This document shows positions 1 through 13,526 of a stretch of 64,000 nt of DNA, in pieces. Where the stretch lies: assembly GCF_902686445.1 (NCBI RefSeq), contig NC_062227.1:28264777-28328776 (forward strand), written 5' to 3'. This stretch comes from Sciurus carolinensis. Lineage: Eukaryota > Chordata > Mammalia > Rodentia > Sciuridae. Every line of letters begins with the position of its first letter. The first letter of the stretch is position 1. The notes beneath the pieces are model-generated. The model worked only from the letters and a program-made list of their open reading frames with translations, was not told the origin of the DNA and ran no database searches. The translations under genes were made by a program, and so were the position numbers.

Positions 1-254
1 TCTTTGAAATATGATTGTATTTCCTCAGGTATTCATAGGTTGATGAGAAAAGAGATGATTAGCACTTGTATTTCCTCCCTTGTGAAGCTCAGGTGCTGAA
101 GGATGGGGACTAGCAAAAGGAGATGGTAATGGAGGCATACTTAAGAATGATAATTGACAACAACAGGCTTCTGTGGGGGGCCTACTATATGAGATGCCAA
201 GTGATTTGTGTTATGTCACTTACACTTATAATAAGCCTGTGAAACGGTGTGCCT

Positions 255-340
255 ATTAGAAATGCATTTGGCTGCAAGTAACAGAAACCTCAATGAGGGT
301 AACTTAAATAGATGGGGAAAGGGAGTATTTTTCTCATATA
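255..340 (+). repeat. Old medium-repeat fragment, left part (unclassified)
   Basis: TTTGGCTGCAAGTAACAGAA followed by a TTTTTCTCATATAAAAAGTC pattern recalls a common mammalian interspersed repeat that I cannot name with certainty. It appears to continue at about 1,058-1,180 (CCAGGGCTGGGAGAGCTTC, then CAACCTGAGTATG), beyond the L1 and ID insertion. Confidence 0.4.
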
Positions 341-352
341 AAAAGTCAGCAT

Positions 353-484
353 GGGCTGGGGTTGTGGCTCAGTGGTAGGGTGCTTGCCTAGCATGTGTGA
401 GGCACCGGGTTCGATTCTCAGCACCACATGTAAAGAAATGAATAAAATAAAGGTCTATCAACATCTAAAAAATAAAAAAATAAA
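353..484 (+). mobile_element. ID SINE
   Basis: GGGCTGGGGTTGTGGCTCAG start, B-box-like GGTTCGATTC, A-rich tail. Flanked by AAAAGTCAGCAT at 341-352 and 485-496. The right-hand copy is the first part of the truncated L1. Confidence 0.9.
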
Positions 485-496
485 AAAAGTCAGCAT

Positions 497-1052
497 ACTA
501 CAGTGACACAGCCACATCAATGTTTACAGCAGCTCAACTCACAATAGCTAAACTATGGAACCAACCTAGGTGTCCTTCAACAGATGAATGGATAAAGAAA
601 ATGTGGTATACACGTACAATGGAATATTACTAACTTTAAAGAAGAATGAAATTATGGCATTTGATGATAAATGGATGGAGTTAGAGAATATCATGCTAAG
701 TGAAATAAGACAAACACAAAAAAACAAAGGCCAAATGTTTTCTCTGATATGCAGATGCTAATTCATAAGTGGTGGGGGGTGGTTAGGGAAGAATAGAGTT
801 ACTTTATATTAGGTAGAGGGGAGTGAAGGGAGGGGAAGGGGAGTGGGGGAAGGAAGGATAGTAGAGTGAAACAAACATTATTACCTCATGCACACGTATG
901 ACTGCATGACTGATGTGATCCTACAATATGTACAATCAGAAAAATGAGAAATTATACTCCATTTATGTATGATCTATCAAAATGTATAAATGCATTCTAC
1001 TGTCATGCACAACTAATTAGAACAAATAAAACATTTTTCTAAAAACAAATAA
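497..1052 (+). mobile_element. 5'-truncated L1, 3' end
   Basis: Matches the end of ORF2 and the 3' UTR of the full-length L1 (compare 497-700 with about 56,517-56,720: GACACAGCCACATCAATG, GGAATATTACT), then a purine-rich stretch and an A-rich tail. An ID SINE sits at its 5' junction (353-484). Confidence 0.85.
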
Positions 1053-2285
1053 ATGAGTCCAGGGCTGGGAGAGCTTCTCAGTGATGCTGTCAAGACCCTA
1101 GTTTCCCTCTATTTCAGCCCTGTCAACCTGAGTATGTCGTTTCATTTTCTGCTTGTTCCTTTGTGGTCATAAACTTCTATGACTCTAGCCATTATATACG
1201 TGGTACAGGCAGAATAAACGCACACAGAGAAGCAATGACATGCACTGACTTCCATTTATGTCTATGTCCCATTGCCAATTCTAGCTGCAAAAGAAATGGG
1301 AACACAACATTTTACTTTGTATAGCTTACAGGAGTGGAAGACAAGAGAGAAGGGGGTTAGAAATGAAGATAAGTTAGCCTATCAATACACCTGCCAGTAT
1401 TGTTGTTACCTTCCCCATACAAAACTGAAAAAAAAAAAAAGGAATTACTACAAAGGCACAAGCAAATAAGGGGCAGATCCCAGGGTTTGCCTGTGTCAGT
1501 ACGTGACCCTTCCTTTCCTGACAATAGGCCAGATGTACAAAGGGTGTTAGTAGCAGCAACAGCATCTTTGAAGCAATATCAGGGAAGAGGGCCCAAGCAT
1601 TTGTATTTATCAATTATTGTCAGTATTACCAAAATTTCTAAAAACAAGGCTGCCAAAAATTAAAAGACAAATTTGGACCTCAAGGGAGTTACAAATGAGT
1701 TGGATGAACTAGATATGTACACATTAAAAAAAAAAAAAAAAAAACAGCAGGTTAGTATAGAATTGGTCCAAGTGAATGATCACAACAGTACATGTTCTGG
1801 AAGTTCCAAGATTGGAGAGATTATCATTATGGAAGGTCTTAACCATCAAGGGCTTTAGATACTGGGTAATCCAAGAACTCGTCTTACAGAGAGGAGTCAA
1901 AGGTACTGAGAGACCAAGCACATTGCCTAGCTGATGGCTGGGAGATGGGGAACTTAATCCACGCCCTTTCTTCATGACACGCTGATAACAGGAAACAAAC
2001 TGGTCGAGTAAGGCTTCCTGAAGGAGGCAGACTTTGAGCCGTGACAGGCAGGCAAGACTTAGAAACAGATAAGTAGGGTATTTCAAGTGGGAGATATGTT
2101 ACAGTAAAAGCTGCAGAGCTGGGAATGAACATGATGTTTTTCAGTGGTAACTAGGAGATGGGTTTGGTGGTATGCAGAGGGAAGAGGTGGAAAACAAGGG
2201 TGGAGATCATTGGCAGCAAAGACCCTGGAATCTAGCTGGCTGGGGACAGGGCTAAAGCACTGCTTCTATCATTAGGACTTTTATC

Positions 2286-2491
2286 TTTTTTTTTTCCTTT
2301 GGTACCAGTGATTGAACCCAGGGGTGATTAATCACTGAACCACACCCCCAGCCCTTTTTATTTTTTATTTTGAGACAGAGTCTAAGTTGCTAGGACTTCA
2401 CTAAGTTGCTGAGGCTAGCTTTGAACCTGCAATCCTTCTAATTCAGCCTCCCAAGCCACTGGGATTACAGGTACGCGCCACCATGCTCAGC
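2286..2491 (-). mobile_element. B1-dID SINE
   Basis: Reversed ID-like part (ACCAGTGATTGAACCCAGG, CCCCCAGCCC), then the B1 part ending in GGGATTACAGGTACGCGCC. Confidence 0.85.
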
Positions 2492-3067
2492 CTCATTACA
2501 ACTTTCTTCCCATTGTACATAGCTTTTATGGCCTGTCTACCCACTGAATAGATCCAGCTTTGCTCTTACTTAATTAGGATCACATTCATCTGTTTGTGCA
2601 TCAAATAATTATTGAACTTCTACAGTGTGTTAGACACAGAGCTAGGTACTCTTGAAGAAATCGTAATGTTAGCCATGTATCAGGCAGTAAAATGTCTAAT
2701 AATCTAGAAGGGAGATAGGATTTACATATAGAGAAGCCCAATGCAGAGCCTTATGAGAGATATAAATAAACTGTTCTGCCATTAAACAAAATGAAAGGGA
2801 AATTTTCATCTAGTTGACAAGATTAGGGAAGATTTTAGGAGACGCAGCACTTACATAGAACCAGGAAGAGTAAATGCAATTAAGGGAGCAGGAGAACATT
2901 TCAGAAGAAAGAATCGACTTTAACTAAGTTGGGTGGGAGGAAATAGTGGAGCTCAAGGAAATGGTATGGGTCCCCAAACCAAGTGGTCTAAGGAGAGGGT
3001 GCAGGAGACAGTGACATTGTGAATGTCTCTAGGTTGCTGGGTTTTCTCTTCAAACTAGCTCAGGCAA

Positions 3068-3165
3068 AGTCTGGTACGGTGGCACACAACTGTAATCTGA
3101 AGCAGGAGGCTCCTCTAAGTTTGAGGTCAGTCTGACTTAGTGAGACCCTATGTCAAAAAACAAGG
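3068..3165 (+). mobile_element. B1-type SINE, degraded
   Basis: GGTGGCACACAACTGTAATC, GAAGCAGGAGGC, GTGAGACCCTATGTC; part of the B1 body is missing. Confidence 0.55.
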
Positions 3166-4783
3166 AGGACAAGGAGGAGGAAGAGGAAAAGAAAAACTAT
3201 CCCAGGCATTCAAAAGTCCAGAGCACTGATCTCTATTGAGAGACTTAACATTTGGCAAAGGTTGGCTCTTAACTAAATCAGTTAAGCCAAACAAACATCC
3301 TTCAGATCCTACTTTGTAACAGTGATATGTTAAAAAAATTTTTTTTTTTTAGCAAACACTGTCATGAGGTTTCACTGAATTCAATTCTGAAATGAGCTGA
3401 TAAAATTCTCCAAAGTCAGGGAGCTGACTTCTTAGGAGCCTTCTATCTCCAAAACAAAAACAAGAGCAACATAAAATTTCCTCAAGGAGGCTAAAAATGG
3501 AAGAAGTAAAGAGAAGTCAGCCCAGCAGGAAAAGCTTTTCGGGCCTGTGAACACTCTTCCATACCCTGATCTAAATTTAGATTCAAATCTGAAAGCAGGA
3601 CCACAGACAGCTTCCGTTGTAGATTACACATTCCCAGTTTGAATTTCTGTTAGTATCTAATAAGACCATTTCAAAAGCTTCCATTCCAGGCTACATCTGC
3701 TTCCAGACCACAGACACCAGAGCTGTGTTTCCTAGCACAGGTTCACAGGAAAATCCCCCCAAAACTCAGTAAAGGTAAAGTTCGGAGAGGAAGGTGGTTA
3801 TTTGGTGTTGATAACATCAGTCTAGGGGAAGATTTTCTACCCTCAGCCCCAAATTGCTTTCTTTCCTGCTCACAGGGCTGTGGGACATGAGAGTCACTTC
3901 CTGATTCCCTGCAAGGTCTGGGCTGCTTATCACTTTCCTCCTGTCACTCCTCTCTTTGTACTTTGCCTTTATCTTCCCTTCTGGGCTAAAACAGAGTCTC
4001 CATATCATTCGTGTTGTGTTTGGGAAGGGAGGACAGGGTGGGTGTGGGGCGTTTGGCTGAGGTGGGAGGAGGGTTGAGGACAGCAGATGTCCCAACAAGG
4101 GCACACTTCAGAATCCCCATCCTGGCTGTACCTTTCCTTTTTGTTCTATGTTCTTCTCCACCCAGAAGTTAACATTCACTAGGTGGGTCATCCCTGGGCT
4201 CAAAGGTTTCTGTCCTCATAGAAGTTTGTGGAGGGTACACGGTAGTTAACTAGCTCTGGGGAATGCTCCAAGGGTTAGCTAATTAAAAACTACATGGCGT
4301 TGTAAAATTATTACATATTTATTTCATACATTCTGGGGATTATTACTTAATGACAGAAGAAACTCTTAGCAAGAACACTAAAAGCCTAACCGAGTAGAAA
4401 ATAATCTACAAAGCCATAGAATTTCTCCCAACTTTTGTAACATTTAGAAGAAATTTGTCTAATGACCCTAAACCACATAGAGAAATACGAAGGAGAGGGA
4501 GAGAAAGAAAAATATGCTGTGTTGCCAAGAAAATTGGTCTAGTTAGAAGAGCTTTCATGAGGGAGAACATGGGGAGCGAACCGGGAAAGAGCGAAGACAT
4601 GAGGAAATCATTAATCACTGCTGAAATGGAATTGCTTCCCTAGAAAGATTTCTTTTTCCTGATGTGCAGAGTGTACACTTTGGCAAGGGTTGTTATCTAA
4701 ACCAACCTCCAAAAAACTGAGGAGGAAGAAAGGGCTGGGGGGAGAGTTGGAGTTGGTTTTGAAGAATTTAATGAGACCAGACA

Positions 4784-4985
4784 GGTTGTGCACAGTCGCA
4801 CACTCTAATCCCAGTGACTCTGGAGGCAAAGGCAGGAGGATCACAAATTCAAGGGCAGCCTTGGCAACTTAGTGAGGCTCTAAGCAACTTGGCGGGACCC
4901 TGTCTCAAAATGAAAAAGAAAAAGGGCTGGGAATGTAGCGCAGAGGTAAAGTACCCCTGAGTTCAATATATATATAAATGAAAAA
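4784..4985 (+). mobile_element. B1-dID SINE
   Basis: B1 half (TCTAATCCCAGTGACTC) joined to an ID-like half (GGGCTGGGAATGTAGC). Flanked by GAGACCAGACA at 4,773-4,783 and 4,986-4,996. Confidence 0.85.
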
Positions 4986-5753
4986 GAGACCAGACATCCT
5001 CTAGCGACACATTCTTAGGAACAGTTTCCATATTCCAGACATTCCATTCAAATTAATGGCTATTTTGAAAAGAAATTAAGACAGCGGCTGCTGAAACAAG
5101 CCATCTGGAAGCACAGTAAAGTTAATATTCCCACGTTGAAGTTCTCCAGGCAGGTCTCAGAATCATGGCTATACAACAGCTGGGTTGCTGAAGCCTTTAA
5201 AACCTGCTGTGGGAAGACTCCTGAGGAGGGTTCTTTTCAAATCTCTCCTTCCCTCCACAGCTTCTGAAATTATTATTAGTATCATTATTTGCTTGGTTAC
5301 AATGTAAAATACATGCTGATAAGGTCTTAGTGCTACCAAAAAAGCAGAAAAACCTCAGGGGCTGATAATCAGATCTTTCTTTGACGGATACTCCCACAGG
5401 ATGATGCTTTGCGGAGGGACCTGGGCTCCTAAATGACTTTGGGTGACCTCAGTAAAGTCTCCCATGCATAGGTCGGGCAGCAGTCCTAATTGCTACTCAA
5501 GGGATGAGCTGTCCCAAACAGGATGAACTGCCGTGACCCGAGGCACTCCAGCAGACTAGAGGATGATACTCCAGAGGGGATTTCAGCTCCAGGGACAGTT
5601 CAGACACATTGGTCTTCGAGGTCTTTAATTTTTTTATGAGTTGGCAACACATGACCAGTGAAAAGCAAAAAAAAAAAGCACATTGAATGACTGGCAGAGG
5701 CTTTGTTCCCAGGACTAGGAATTATAGCCACTGATTCAAAAGAGCAAACGAGG

Positions 5754-5832
5754 CGAGGGTGTAGGTCATTGGTGCAGCCACTGTGTAGAATGCGTGGTAC
5801 CCTGGATTAGATCCCCAGCACTAAGCGTGCCC
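5754..5832 (+). mobile_element. ID-like SINE, degraded
   Basis: CATTGGTGCAGCCACTGTG, GATTAGATCCCCAGCACTAA: a diverged ID body followed by a C run. Confidence 0.45.
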
Positions 5833-6701
5833 CCCCCCACACATACACGCAAACCTAAACTGAAAGAGTTGGCAATCGCCTGACACAAGTGACTTATTAG
5901 GGGAGCTTTCATGCTTCGGCTATTTCTTTTCGCACTTCTGACCCGTTTTACATAACTGTTGCTTCCTCATCCTTTAGAAAGATTTATTACCAAACGAACT
6001 GTAATGCCCTGCTGAAAAGATGCCATCCCTCACCCAGTATGTGACGGAAACTCTAAGACATACTGAATTTGTCTAATAAATGATGAAGGGAAACTTACAA
6101 AGCATAAGATTTTTTAAAAAATGCACATATATATTCATTTATTAATTCATTTTCCCCTGTCCTTCATTTTTCTTAATTTTGTTGTGCAATATAGATACAC
6201 ACAGACACCTCTTCAGGCCAAGAAACACAGCCCCTAGAAACGTCCCATGAACCTCCCCTAGATATTCCACACACCCATCCCAGATTGTACCAGTCTCCCT
6301 CTCTCTCAAAGTCAGTCCTTTCCTGAAGAGGCTATTACTTATTTCTTTGTTTTTCTTAATGGTTTTTTATTATCTATAATTTTATCCTTAAATAACATAT
6401 CATTTGTGGAATAGAAAAATTAGAATGACACTTTAGCCTTTTGATGATGCTTTAAGATTTTATTTGTGATATTCATCTCCACTGTTGCAAGTGGGTAGCA
6501 CTTCACTATACGACAGTTTATCCGCCCCACCTGTGGTGGACATTTGTTTTGTTTCCTGCTGTTTGCAATCATAAGCATGCTCCTACATTCTTACATGTGT
6601 CTTTGAATGCAATTGCACAAGAATTTCCCGAGGGCATATATCTAATTTGGGAATTACTAGATCTTTGAATTACTGGATCTTTGTGTATGTGTACATTCAA
6701 C

Positions 6702-6916
6702 TTTTTTTTTTCTTTTTGGATATTTGGGATTAAACCCAGGGGCCCTTAACCACCAAGCCACATTCCCAGTCCTTTTTTACTTTTTATCTTGAGATAGGAT
6801 CTCACTAAGCTGCTTAGGGCCTCGCTAATTTGCTGAGGCTGGCTTTGAACTTTCAATACTCCTGCCTCAGCCTCCGGAGCCACTGGGATTACAGGCATGT
6901 GCCACCAAGCCTGGCT
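6702..6916 (-). mobile_element. B1-dID SINE
   Basis: GGGATTAAACCCAGGGGCC, TTGAGATAGGATCTCACTAA, ending GGGATTACAGGCATGTGCC. Confidence 0.85.
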
Positions 6917-7610
6917 ACTTTATAGTCTTTTTAAAAGAGGTCCCTAACTTCACTATTTTCCATTATAGATTGTACTTTTTGTGCCTTGCTGAAGAAATCC
7001 TTCCCTATCTAGAATTTTTAAACAGAAGATATATTATCTTCTAAAAGTTTTATATCCCATGTCATTAAATCTACATTGACATTGGCTATAAAGAAACATC
7101 AGTCTCAGAAATTGTAAACTGTGAAAAAGTATATCTTTAAAATGCTAACAGCAACTCAATATTGTTTTTCTCTTTTTTCAATCCACTAAAGTTGATTTGA
7201 AGTTCTAGAGTAGAGAGGAGCCCAAATTCACTTTTTCCACATGAATAATCAATGGCCTCCTCCTCATTCATAGAAAAGTCTATTTTTCCCTGGTGAACTG
7301 AATTACCACCTCTTCCATATATCCAAGTGTCTATGTAGGTTGAACCTGTTTCTAGACTTTCTATTGTAATTTTTAAAAAATGATCTTTTAAAATTGGCAA
7401 ACAAATTGTTACATTTATAGTGTACAACAGGATGTTTTGATATGTTTGATTGTAGGAATATAATTCTTAGTTCTATGTTCAAGGGTCTCTTGAAGAAGAG
7501 ATCTCTATTTTGAATAGAATTGAAATAAACCTACAGAGCAATTACGGGTAATTAATGAGTTTTCTTTCTATAAATATGGCATTTAACTAATTAGTTCTTC
7601 ATAGCCTTTT

Positions 7611-7809
7611 TTGGGGGTGGAGGGGAACTGGAGATTACACTCAACACCACTGAGCCACATCCCCAGCCCTATTTTATATATTATTTAGAGTCAGGGTCTC
7701 ACTGAGTCGCTTTGGGCCTTGCTTTTGCCAAGACTGGCTTTGAACTCTAGATTCTCCTGCCTTAGCCTCCCAAACCTCTGGGATTACAGGCATGTACCAC
7801 CGCACCCAG
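7611..7809 (-). mobile_element. B1-dID SINE
   Basis: Same architecture, reversed. Flanked by CTTCATAGCCTTTT at 7,597-7,610 and 7,810-7,823, 23 bp left of the solo LTR. Confidence 0.9.
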
Positions 7810-7845
7810 CTTCATAGCCTTTTGATGAAGTTTTATAATAATCTT

Positions 7846-8269
7846 TGTTATGGTTTGGATGTGAGGTATCCCCCCAAAGCTCACATGTGAGACAATGCAG
7901 GAAGTTTCAGAGGTGAAATGATAGGGTTGTAAAGAGTTTTACCCCAATCAGTGAGTTAATCCCTGATGGGATTAACTGAAGTGGTAGGGTGTGGCTGGAG
8001 GAATTGGGGCGTGGCTTTGGGGTATATATTTTGCATCTGAAGAGTGGAGACTCGCTCTCTTTGCTTTCTGATCACCATGATGTGAGCTGCTTCCCTCTGC
8101 TACCCTCTCCCACCATGATGTTCAGCCTCACCTCAAGCCCTGAGGAATGGAGCTGGCCTTCTATGAACTAAGACCTCTGAAACTGTGAGCCCTCAAATAA
8201 TCCTTTCCTCTTTTATAGTTGTGCTGGTTGGGTCATCTAGCCACAGTAGTGAGAAAGCTGACCTAAACA
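7846..8269 (+). mobile_element. Solo LTR, MaLR-like, 424 bp
   Basis: Begins TGTTATGGTTTGGATG and ends CTAAACA, the TG...CA ends of an LTR, with a perfect 5-bp duplication ATCTT (7,841-7,845 and 8,270-8,274) as expected for ERVL/MaLR integration. The interior includes GTGAGCCCTCAAATAA near the 3' end, a likely polyadenylation region. A second copy lies at 44,577. No internal retroviral genes are present. Confidence 0.85.
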
Positions 8270-8531
8270 ATCTTTATAAAGGTCTGCCATATATTTTGTT
8301 AGATTCATTCCTCATTACCTTGTTTTTGATAACATTCTAAATGAATCTTTCAAAAAATTTCGTTTTTAACTATTTATTTCTGGTATATAGAAAAATCCTA
8401 ATGACTTTGTGTGACAACTAACATCCAGTACCATTCTGAACTCTCATCTCAAAAGGTTATGTGTATATTCTCTTGAATTTTTACACAATCACATCATTGT
8501 GATTTCTTCCTTTCCAATCTGAATATATTTT

Positions 8532-9149
8532 TAATTTGAAATAATTGTCTTTAATTTTTTATTTGTTCTTTTTAGTTATACATGACAATAGAAGGTATTT
8601 TGATATATTGTACATACATAGAGAATAACTTATTCTATTGAGGATACCACTCTTGTGGTGGTACATGATGTGGAGTTACCCTGGTCATGTGTACAAATAC
8701 AAGGCTAGAAAAGTTATGATCAATTAATTCTATCTTTCCTATTCCCCCCCCCCTTTCCCTATGTTTCCCTTTGTCTAATCCAATGGATTTCATTATTCCC
8801 CTCCCCAATCTCCCTTGTTTGGGGTTAGCATCCACAAATCATAGAGAACATTCAGCCTTTGTTTTTTTGTGACTGTTGTATTTCCTTAGCATGATATTCT
8901 CCAGTGCCATCCATTTAACCGCAAATGCCATAATTTCATTCATTTTTATGGCTGAGCAATAGTCCATTGTTGTATATATACCACATTTTCTTTATCCATT
9001 CATTCATCGACAGACACCTAGGTTGTTTCCATAACTTGGCTATTGTGAGGTGAGCTGCTGTAAACATTGATGTGGCTACGTCACTGTAGTATACTGTTAA
9101 TTTTTAAGTCCTTTGGGTACAGACTGAGGAGTGGGATAACTGGGTCAAA
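8532..9149 (-). mobile_element. 5'-truncated L1, reverse orientation
   Basis: Reverse complement of L1 ORF2 end and 3' UTR (CATTTTCTTTATCCATTCAT, ATGGCTGAGCAATAGTCCAT). Flanked by a perfect 19-bp duplication TCCAATCTGAATATATTTT at 8,513-8,531 and 9,150-9,168, so the full insertion is delimited. Confidence 0.9.
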
Positions 9150-10489
9150 TCCAATCTGAATATATTTTATTTCTTACCTTATCCTGTTATTTAGGACAGC
9201 ACATTTCTCTTGGGCCTCATTTTAAAAGGAATAGTGACTTGTAATATTTGCTATAGGTTTCTGTAAATACCTTGTATCAAGAAAAATATTTCTTCTCATC
9301 TAGGAATGTTACAATTTTATCTGAGTGGATATTGAATTTTATCAAAGGCTTTATACATCTGCTGAGATCCTCATATGATTTTTCTCCTTTAATCTTCTAA
9401 TGTGGCCAATTACATTAATTGATTTTCTCATCTTCATCCAACCTTACATTCTTGGATAAAACCAATTTGGTTATGATGTATTATCTTGCCAGATTCAAAT
9501 TGCTGAAATTTTGTTCAGGTTTTTTATATTTATACTTGAGTGAAATTGGGTTGAAATTTTTCTTTCTCACATTCTCCTGGTCAGATTTTGGCACAAGGTT
9601 GTGAAAGTCTTATAAAATTAGTCAAGAAAGAATCTTTTTCCATACTTTAAAATAACTTGTATGAGCTTGGGATAAGTTATTACTGGTATGTTTGGTAGAA
9701 ATCATTGCAAAACTCTTTCAGTGTGAATTTTTCTTTGAGAAAATAATAACAGATTTAAGTTCTTGAATGGTCCTGGGTCTATTCTAACTTTCTAATTCAG
9801 ATTTATGAACTTTAATATTTTGGAATTTTTCTACTTCAACTGTTTTCAAATTAATTGGCATAAACATGTTTACACAGTTCTCTTATCCTTATGATTTCTG
9901 CATTTTATGTGATTTTAGTTTCCTCTTATCACATTATTGTGGTCTTTTTCCCTTGGTCATTTTTTATCAGAGATGTATTATTTTAGTCTTTAATAAATCT
10001 GGTGTTTTGCTTAGTGGGTACTTTCTTTTGTTGTTCTTTTCCTAACTTTTAAGCTTTTTGCATTTCAAATTAGTTTACCTTATAATCTAAACTTGTAGGC
10101 CTTCAAATTTCCCTTTAATTACTAGTTTCCCAAACTTTGATACTAGTTTCAAATATTTGATACACAACATTTAAATACTGTCACATTTCCACAATAATCT
10201 GTCCCTTCACCCAAGAGTTTCCAAACAGATCTTTTCTAATTATCGTTTTGTTTTGAACTGATTCTTAGCTGCACTGTGGTCTTAACATACGTCTAATGTT
10301 ATAAAACTTTCAAAATGTTTTGAAACTTACTTTATGGCTCATATGTGATAAACTTTACTGAGGCTTTTTTTTTTTTTTTTTTGAGTTGTGAAGAATTTTT
10401 TTTTTCCTCCTTCTATGATTTTGCTTGGGAGGTTCCACCTTTATTGGGTTCATTCTATTAAAGAGTTTATTCAATTAAACGCTCCACTT

Positions 10490-10634
10490 GGGCTGGGGCT
10501 GTGGTTCAGTGGTAGAGTGCTTGCCTGGCATGTGTGAGAGTGCTGGGTTGGATCCTCAGCATCACATAAAAATAAATAAATAAATAAAATATTGTGTCCA
10601 TTTACAACAACAACAACAACAAAATTTTTTTTTT
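10490..10634 (+). mobile_element. ID SINE
   Basis: GGGCTGGGGCTGTGGTTCAG, (CAA)n and an A/T tail. Flanked by AACGCTCCACTT (10,478-10,489) and AACTCTCCACTT (10,635-10,646), one mismatch. Confidence 0.9.
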
Positions 10635-11110
10635 AACTCTCCACTTAAAGCACACACTATCTTTTGCTTTACCCCATAACACTCTCAAGACTGCAAAAAC
10701 CAATATTCATATCCACTAGATTTGGCAAATGCCTTTCAGGCAAATGCTGATTTTGGGCTCTGCTTACCTCTCTGGCCTTTACCCTGTTCTATTTCTTAAT
10801 TTTTTTGGTGCTATTTCTTAATTTTTTCCCAGTTTACACATGCTTTCCTGAATATATTTTTAATATTTTACTCAGTACTTTGTTGTGTTTTCAATAAGTT
10901 GGTTTAGACAACTCAAATATATTACTAGAAATGTAAATCCTTGTTCATTTTTCATCAAGTATTTATTGAGCACCTACTATATATGTAATAAGTGCTATAG
11001 TTGTAATCTGTAAAATAGATTAGAATGAGAAAAAGAAATACTGACAGGGGTAGGGCAGTAGAGGCAACTGAGAGAAGGTGATGGGAATTGGTGGTTTAAA
11101 ATACATGTTT

Positions 11111-11262
11111 GACCAGGCATAGTGGTACAGGCCTATAGTCCCAGTGACTTGGGAGGCTGAGGTTTGAGGATCACAAGTTCAAGACCAGTATAGGCAATTT
11201 AGCAAGATCTGTCTCACACTAAAAAATTAAAAGTGCTAGGAATACTTCAGTGGAATAAAAGA
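11111..11262 (+). mobile_element. B1-dID SINE, 3' end degraded
   Basis: GACCAGGCATAGTGGTACAG, CTATAGTCCCAGTGACTTGG; a short ID-like remnant follows (AGTGCTAGGAATACTTCAG). Confidence 0.75.
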
Positions 11263-12744
11263 TAGGAAAGTAATGTCCTGCAGACAACTTCTGCTTTCCA
11301 CTCCACCAGTGAACTTCCTTGAGACAGGCAGCATGCCTGGGTGCATTCTTATGGGGGGGGGGGGAATGGGGGGGAAATGCAAAGAGAAATGCAGAAGTTA
11401 ATATCTGAAAAATGATCCTGTTGCAAAAGGAATGACTGAAGCATGCAGGGTAGGAGGAACAGGAGAGAACACTGGAGGAAAAAGAAAGGCACTCTGGATG
11501 TCCTGTGAGGGAACTTGGACTTTTTCCTTGAGATCTACATGCCACAGGTAGATCTGCAATTCAGGGCATATGGTGCCTAGCACTATGGCGTGCTGGAAGG
11601 CAGAGAGAGCAGCCCCCATATACCTTCATGGGTTGCAAGAGAGATGGAAGGGCCTGATTATGGTGTGCGTGTGGAGGGGGACACAGTTGTGCAACTGAGG
11701 GTATTCTGGAAGGTGGCCAACACAGCCATTCTGCAGAGAACTTTGGAGTGTAGAAATGATATCATGGATGTTGAATCGGAGTAGATGGAAATGAGACTCC
11801 CTCTGAGGTTTCTGACAAGGATGACTAAATGGTGACGGTTCCATTAGCCAGGATAGGGAGATTCAAGAGGAGCAGCATTACTAAGGATGGGTCTGAATTT
11901 GACATCAAACTGGGCATTCCTCTTGGAGGTGTCTAAAGACACCAAGCACGAGCCTGTGGCTCTCAGAGGAGTTCCTGTTGATAAGAGGTAGAGGGAGTTT
12001 CAAGAAGGGAACAATGGTCAATAGTGTCTTCTTATGCTGCAGCGATCATGAGACACAGAACCGGAAAGGGGCCCCTCATATTTGGCAACCAGAAGGTCAC
12101 TGGTAACTTTAGCCTGAGCCGTTTCAGGGGGAGGAGGAACAAGACTATGAAGAAGTAAAAAAAAAAAAAAAAAAAATTTTTTCCTGCGCTTCCAGGTAGC
12201 TGAAAGATAAGTAGATAGCTCAAGAGGGAACGTTATGTTAGGTAAAAATAAAGAGATGATTAAAATATGATTTCCCAAATCACATGGCTTATTAAATTCC
12301 TCTCAGGTTGACAATGCTTAATGGAGAAGAATAACAAGAAGAAACATTGCAGGGAATACACTCCACAGCCACATCGGGAGTGAATTCCAAAATTACTCAA
12401 GTCCACTTACTCAGTTAAGAAGCTCCTGGGGAAAGTTATGTCTAATTAAAATTGAGGTGGACCTTGTGCAAGGACTGCAGGAGAAGCTGGCTTGACCACC
12501 AGAACAGAGGTCTGGTGACACTGACAGGGTCCTGGACGTTGGAGAAGCATGTGGTGCTGGTTCTCTGAGATGAGGGGTCGGCCTTGCCCTGCTACAACCA
12601 GAACTCTCAAAGTGTTGGTCAAATTCTTGCATTTGTATGTATTGAAGTCCAGTAGCTGAGGTCAGTAACTCGAATATGAGGGTTCACAGAGGAGGAAGAG
12701 CTTCCTCCAAGTTCTCACATACAGGATAGGACAGCATGTCTACT

Positions 12745-12906
12745 CTTTTCCTCCCTCTCCCTGATCCCTTCCTCTACTCTATTGGTCTGCCTTCTATTTA
12801 ATTTTTAGTTGGTGCATTATAGTTATACATAAAAATGGAATGCACTGTGACATATTCATACAAGTACTTCATTCCCTAGTTTTCTTCCTTCCCCTCCCTC
12901 CCTCAA
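12745..12906 (-). mobile_element. L1 3' UTR fragment, reverse orientation
   Basis: Pyrimidine-rich tract with AGTTATACATAAAAATGG and GTGACATATTCATACAAG, typical of the reversed L1 tail seen at 29,190. Flanked by CATGTCTACT at 12,735-12,744 and 12,907-12,916. Confidence 0.65.
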
Positions 12907-13526
12907 CATGTCTACTTTTAAACAAAACATCAAAATAGAACAAAAGCACAAGCTCCCAAATCAAAAAATGTAGCAAACAATGTAAGGATTTGGAGTCATT
13001 GTGAAGCTATGGAACCAAGGAACAACAAAAGTTTCTTCTCCCTTTCTAAACAGTGGCAGAAGCCTAAGTTGCTGAGGTTAACAGATGAATCTAGAATTGA
13101 GGAAGGGGGACATTTAGTGGAGTGTGAGGTTCCTCACCATGGAGCTGGAGGGTGGGAGGTGAGAGGACTGGTGAAGGAAGGATGGGGTTTCCAGGCCAGT
13201 GGAGCAGATGGAAATTGGGTGCTCGCTACCCCACACTTCCTAGGCATCAGGGCAGGAAGTAAAGGGACACCATGCCACATTTATTCAATAGTCCCCACTC
13301 TGCTTAAGTGGTGGTGTAAATTAGGTAGACACCAGAGAATGAGGAAAATATTAGAGATGTGAACCAATGAAGGAAAGGAGGGGATGTCCAGGCTTCCTGA
13401 GTGCTGAAGGGAAGGAAGGAAGCTTGGCAGAATACTGCCCTTCCAAAGCAGGAGGTAGTGAGAACAGCTGCAGAGAAACAGGAAGAGCCTAAGCCAGGAA
13501 AATGGAAGAAAGGCTAGAAAACAAAC

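Noticed and set aside
13009..13362. 117-codon + strand frame upstream of LPIN2
   Set aside because: No recognisable family, no splice or promoter context, and a composition like the surrounding intergenic DNA.
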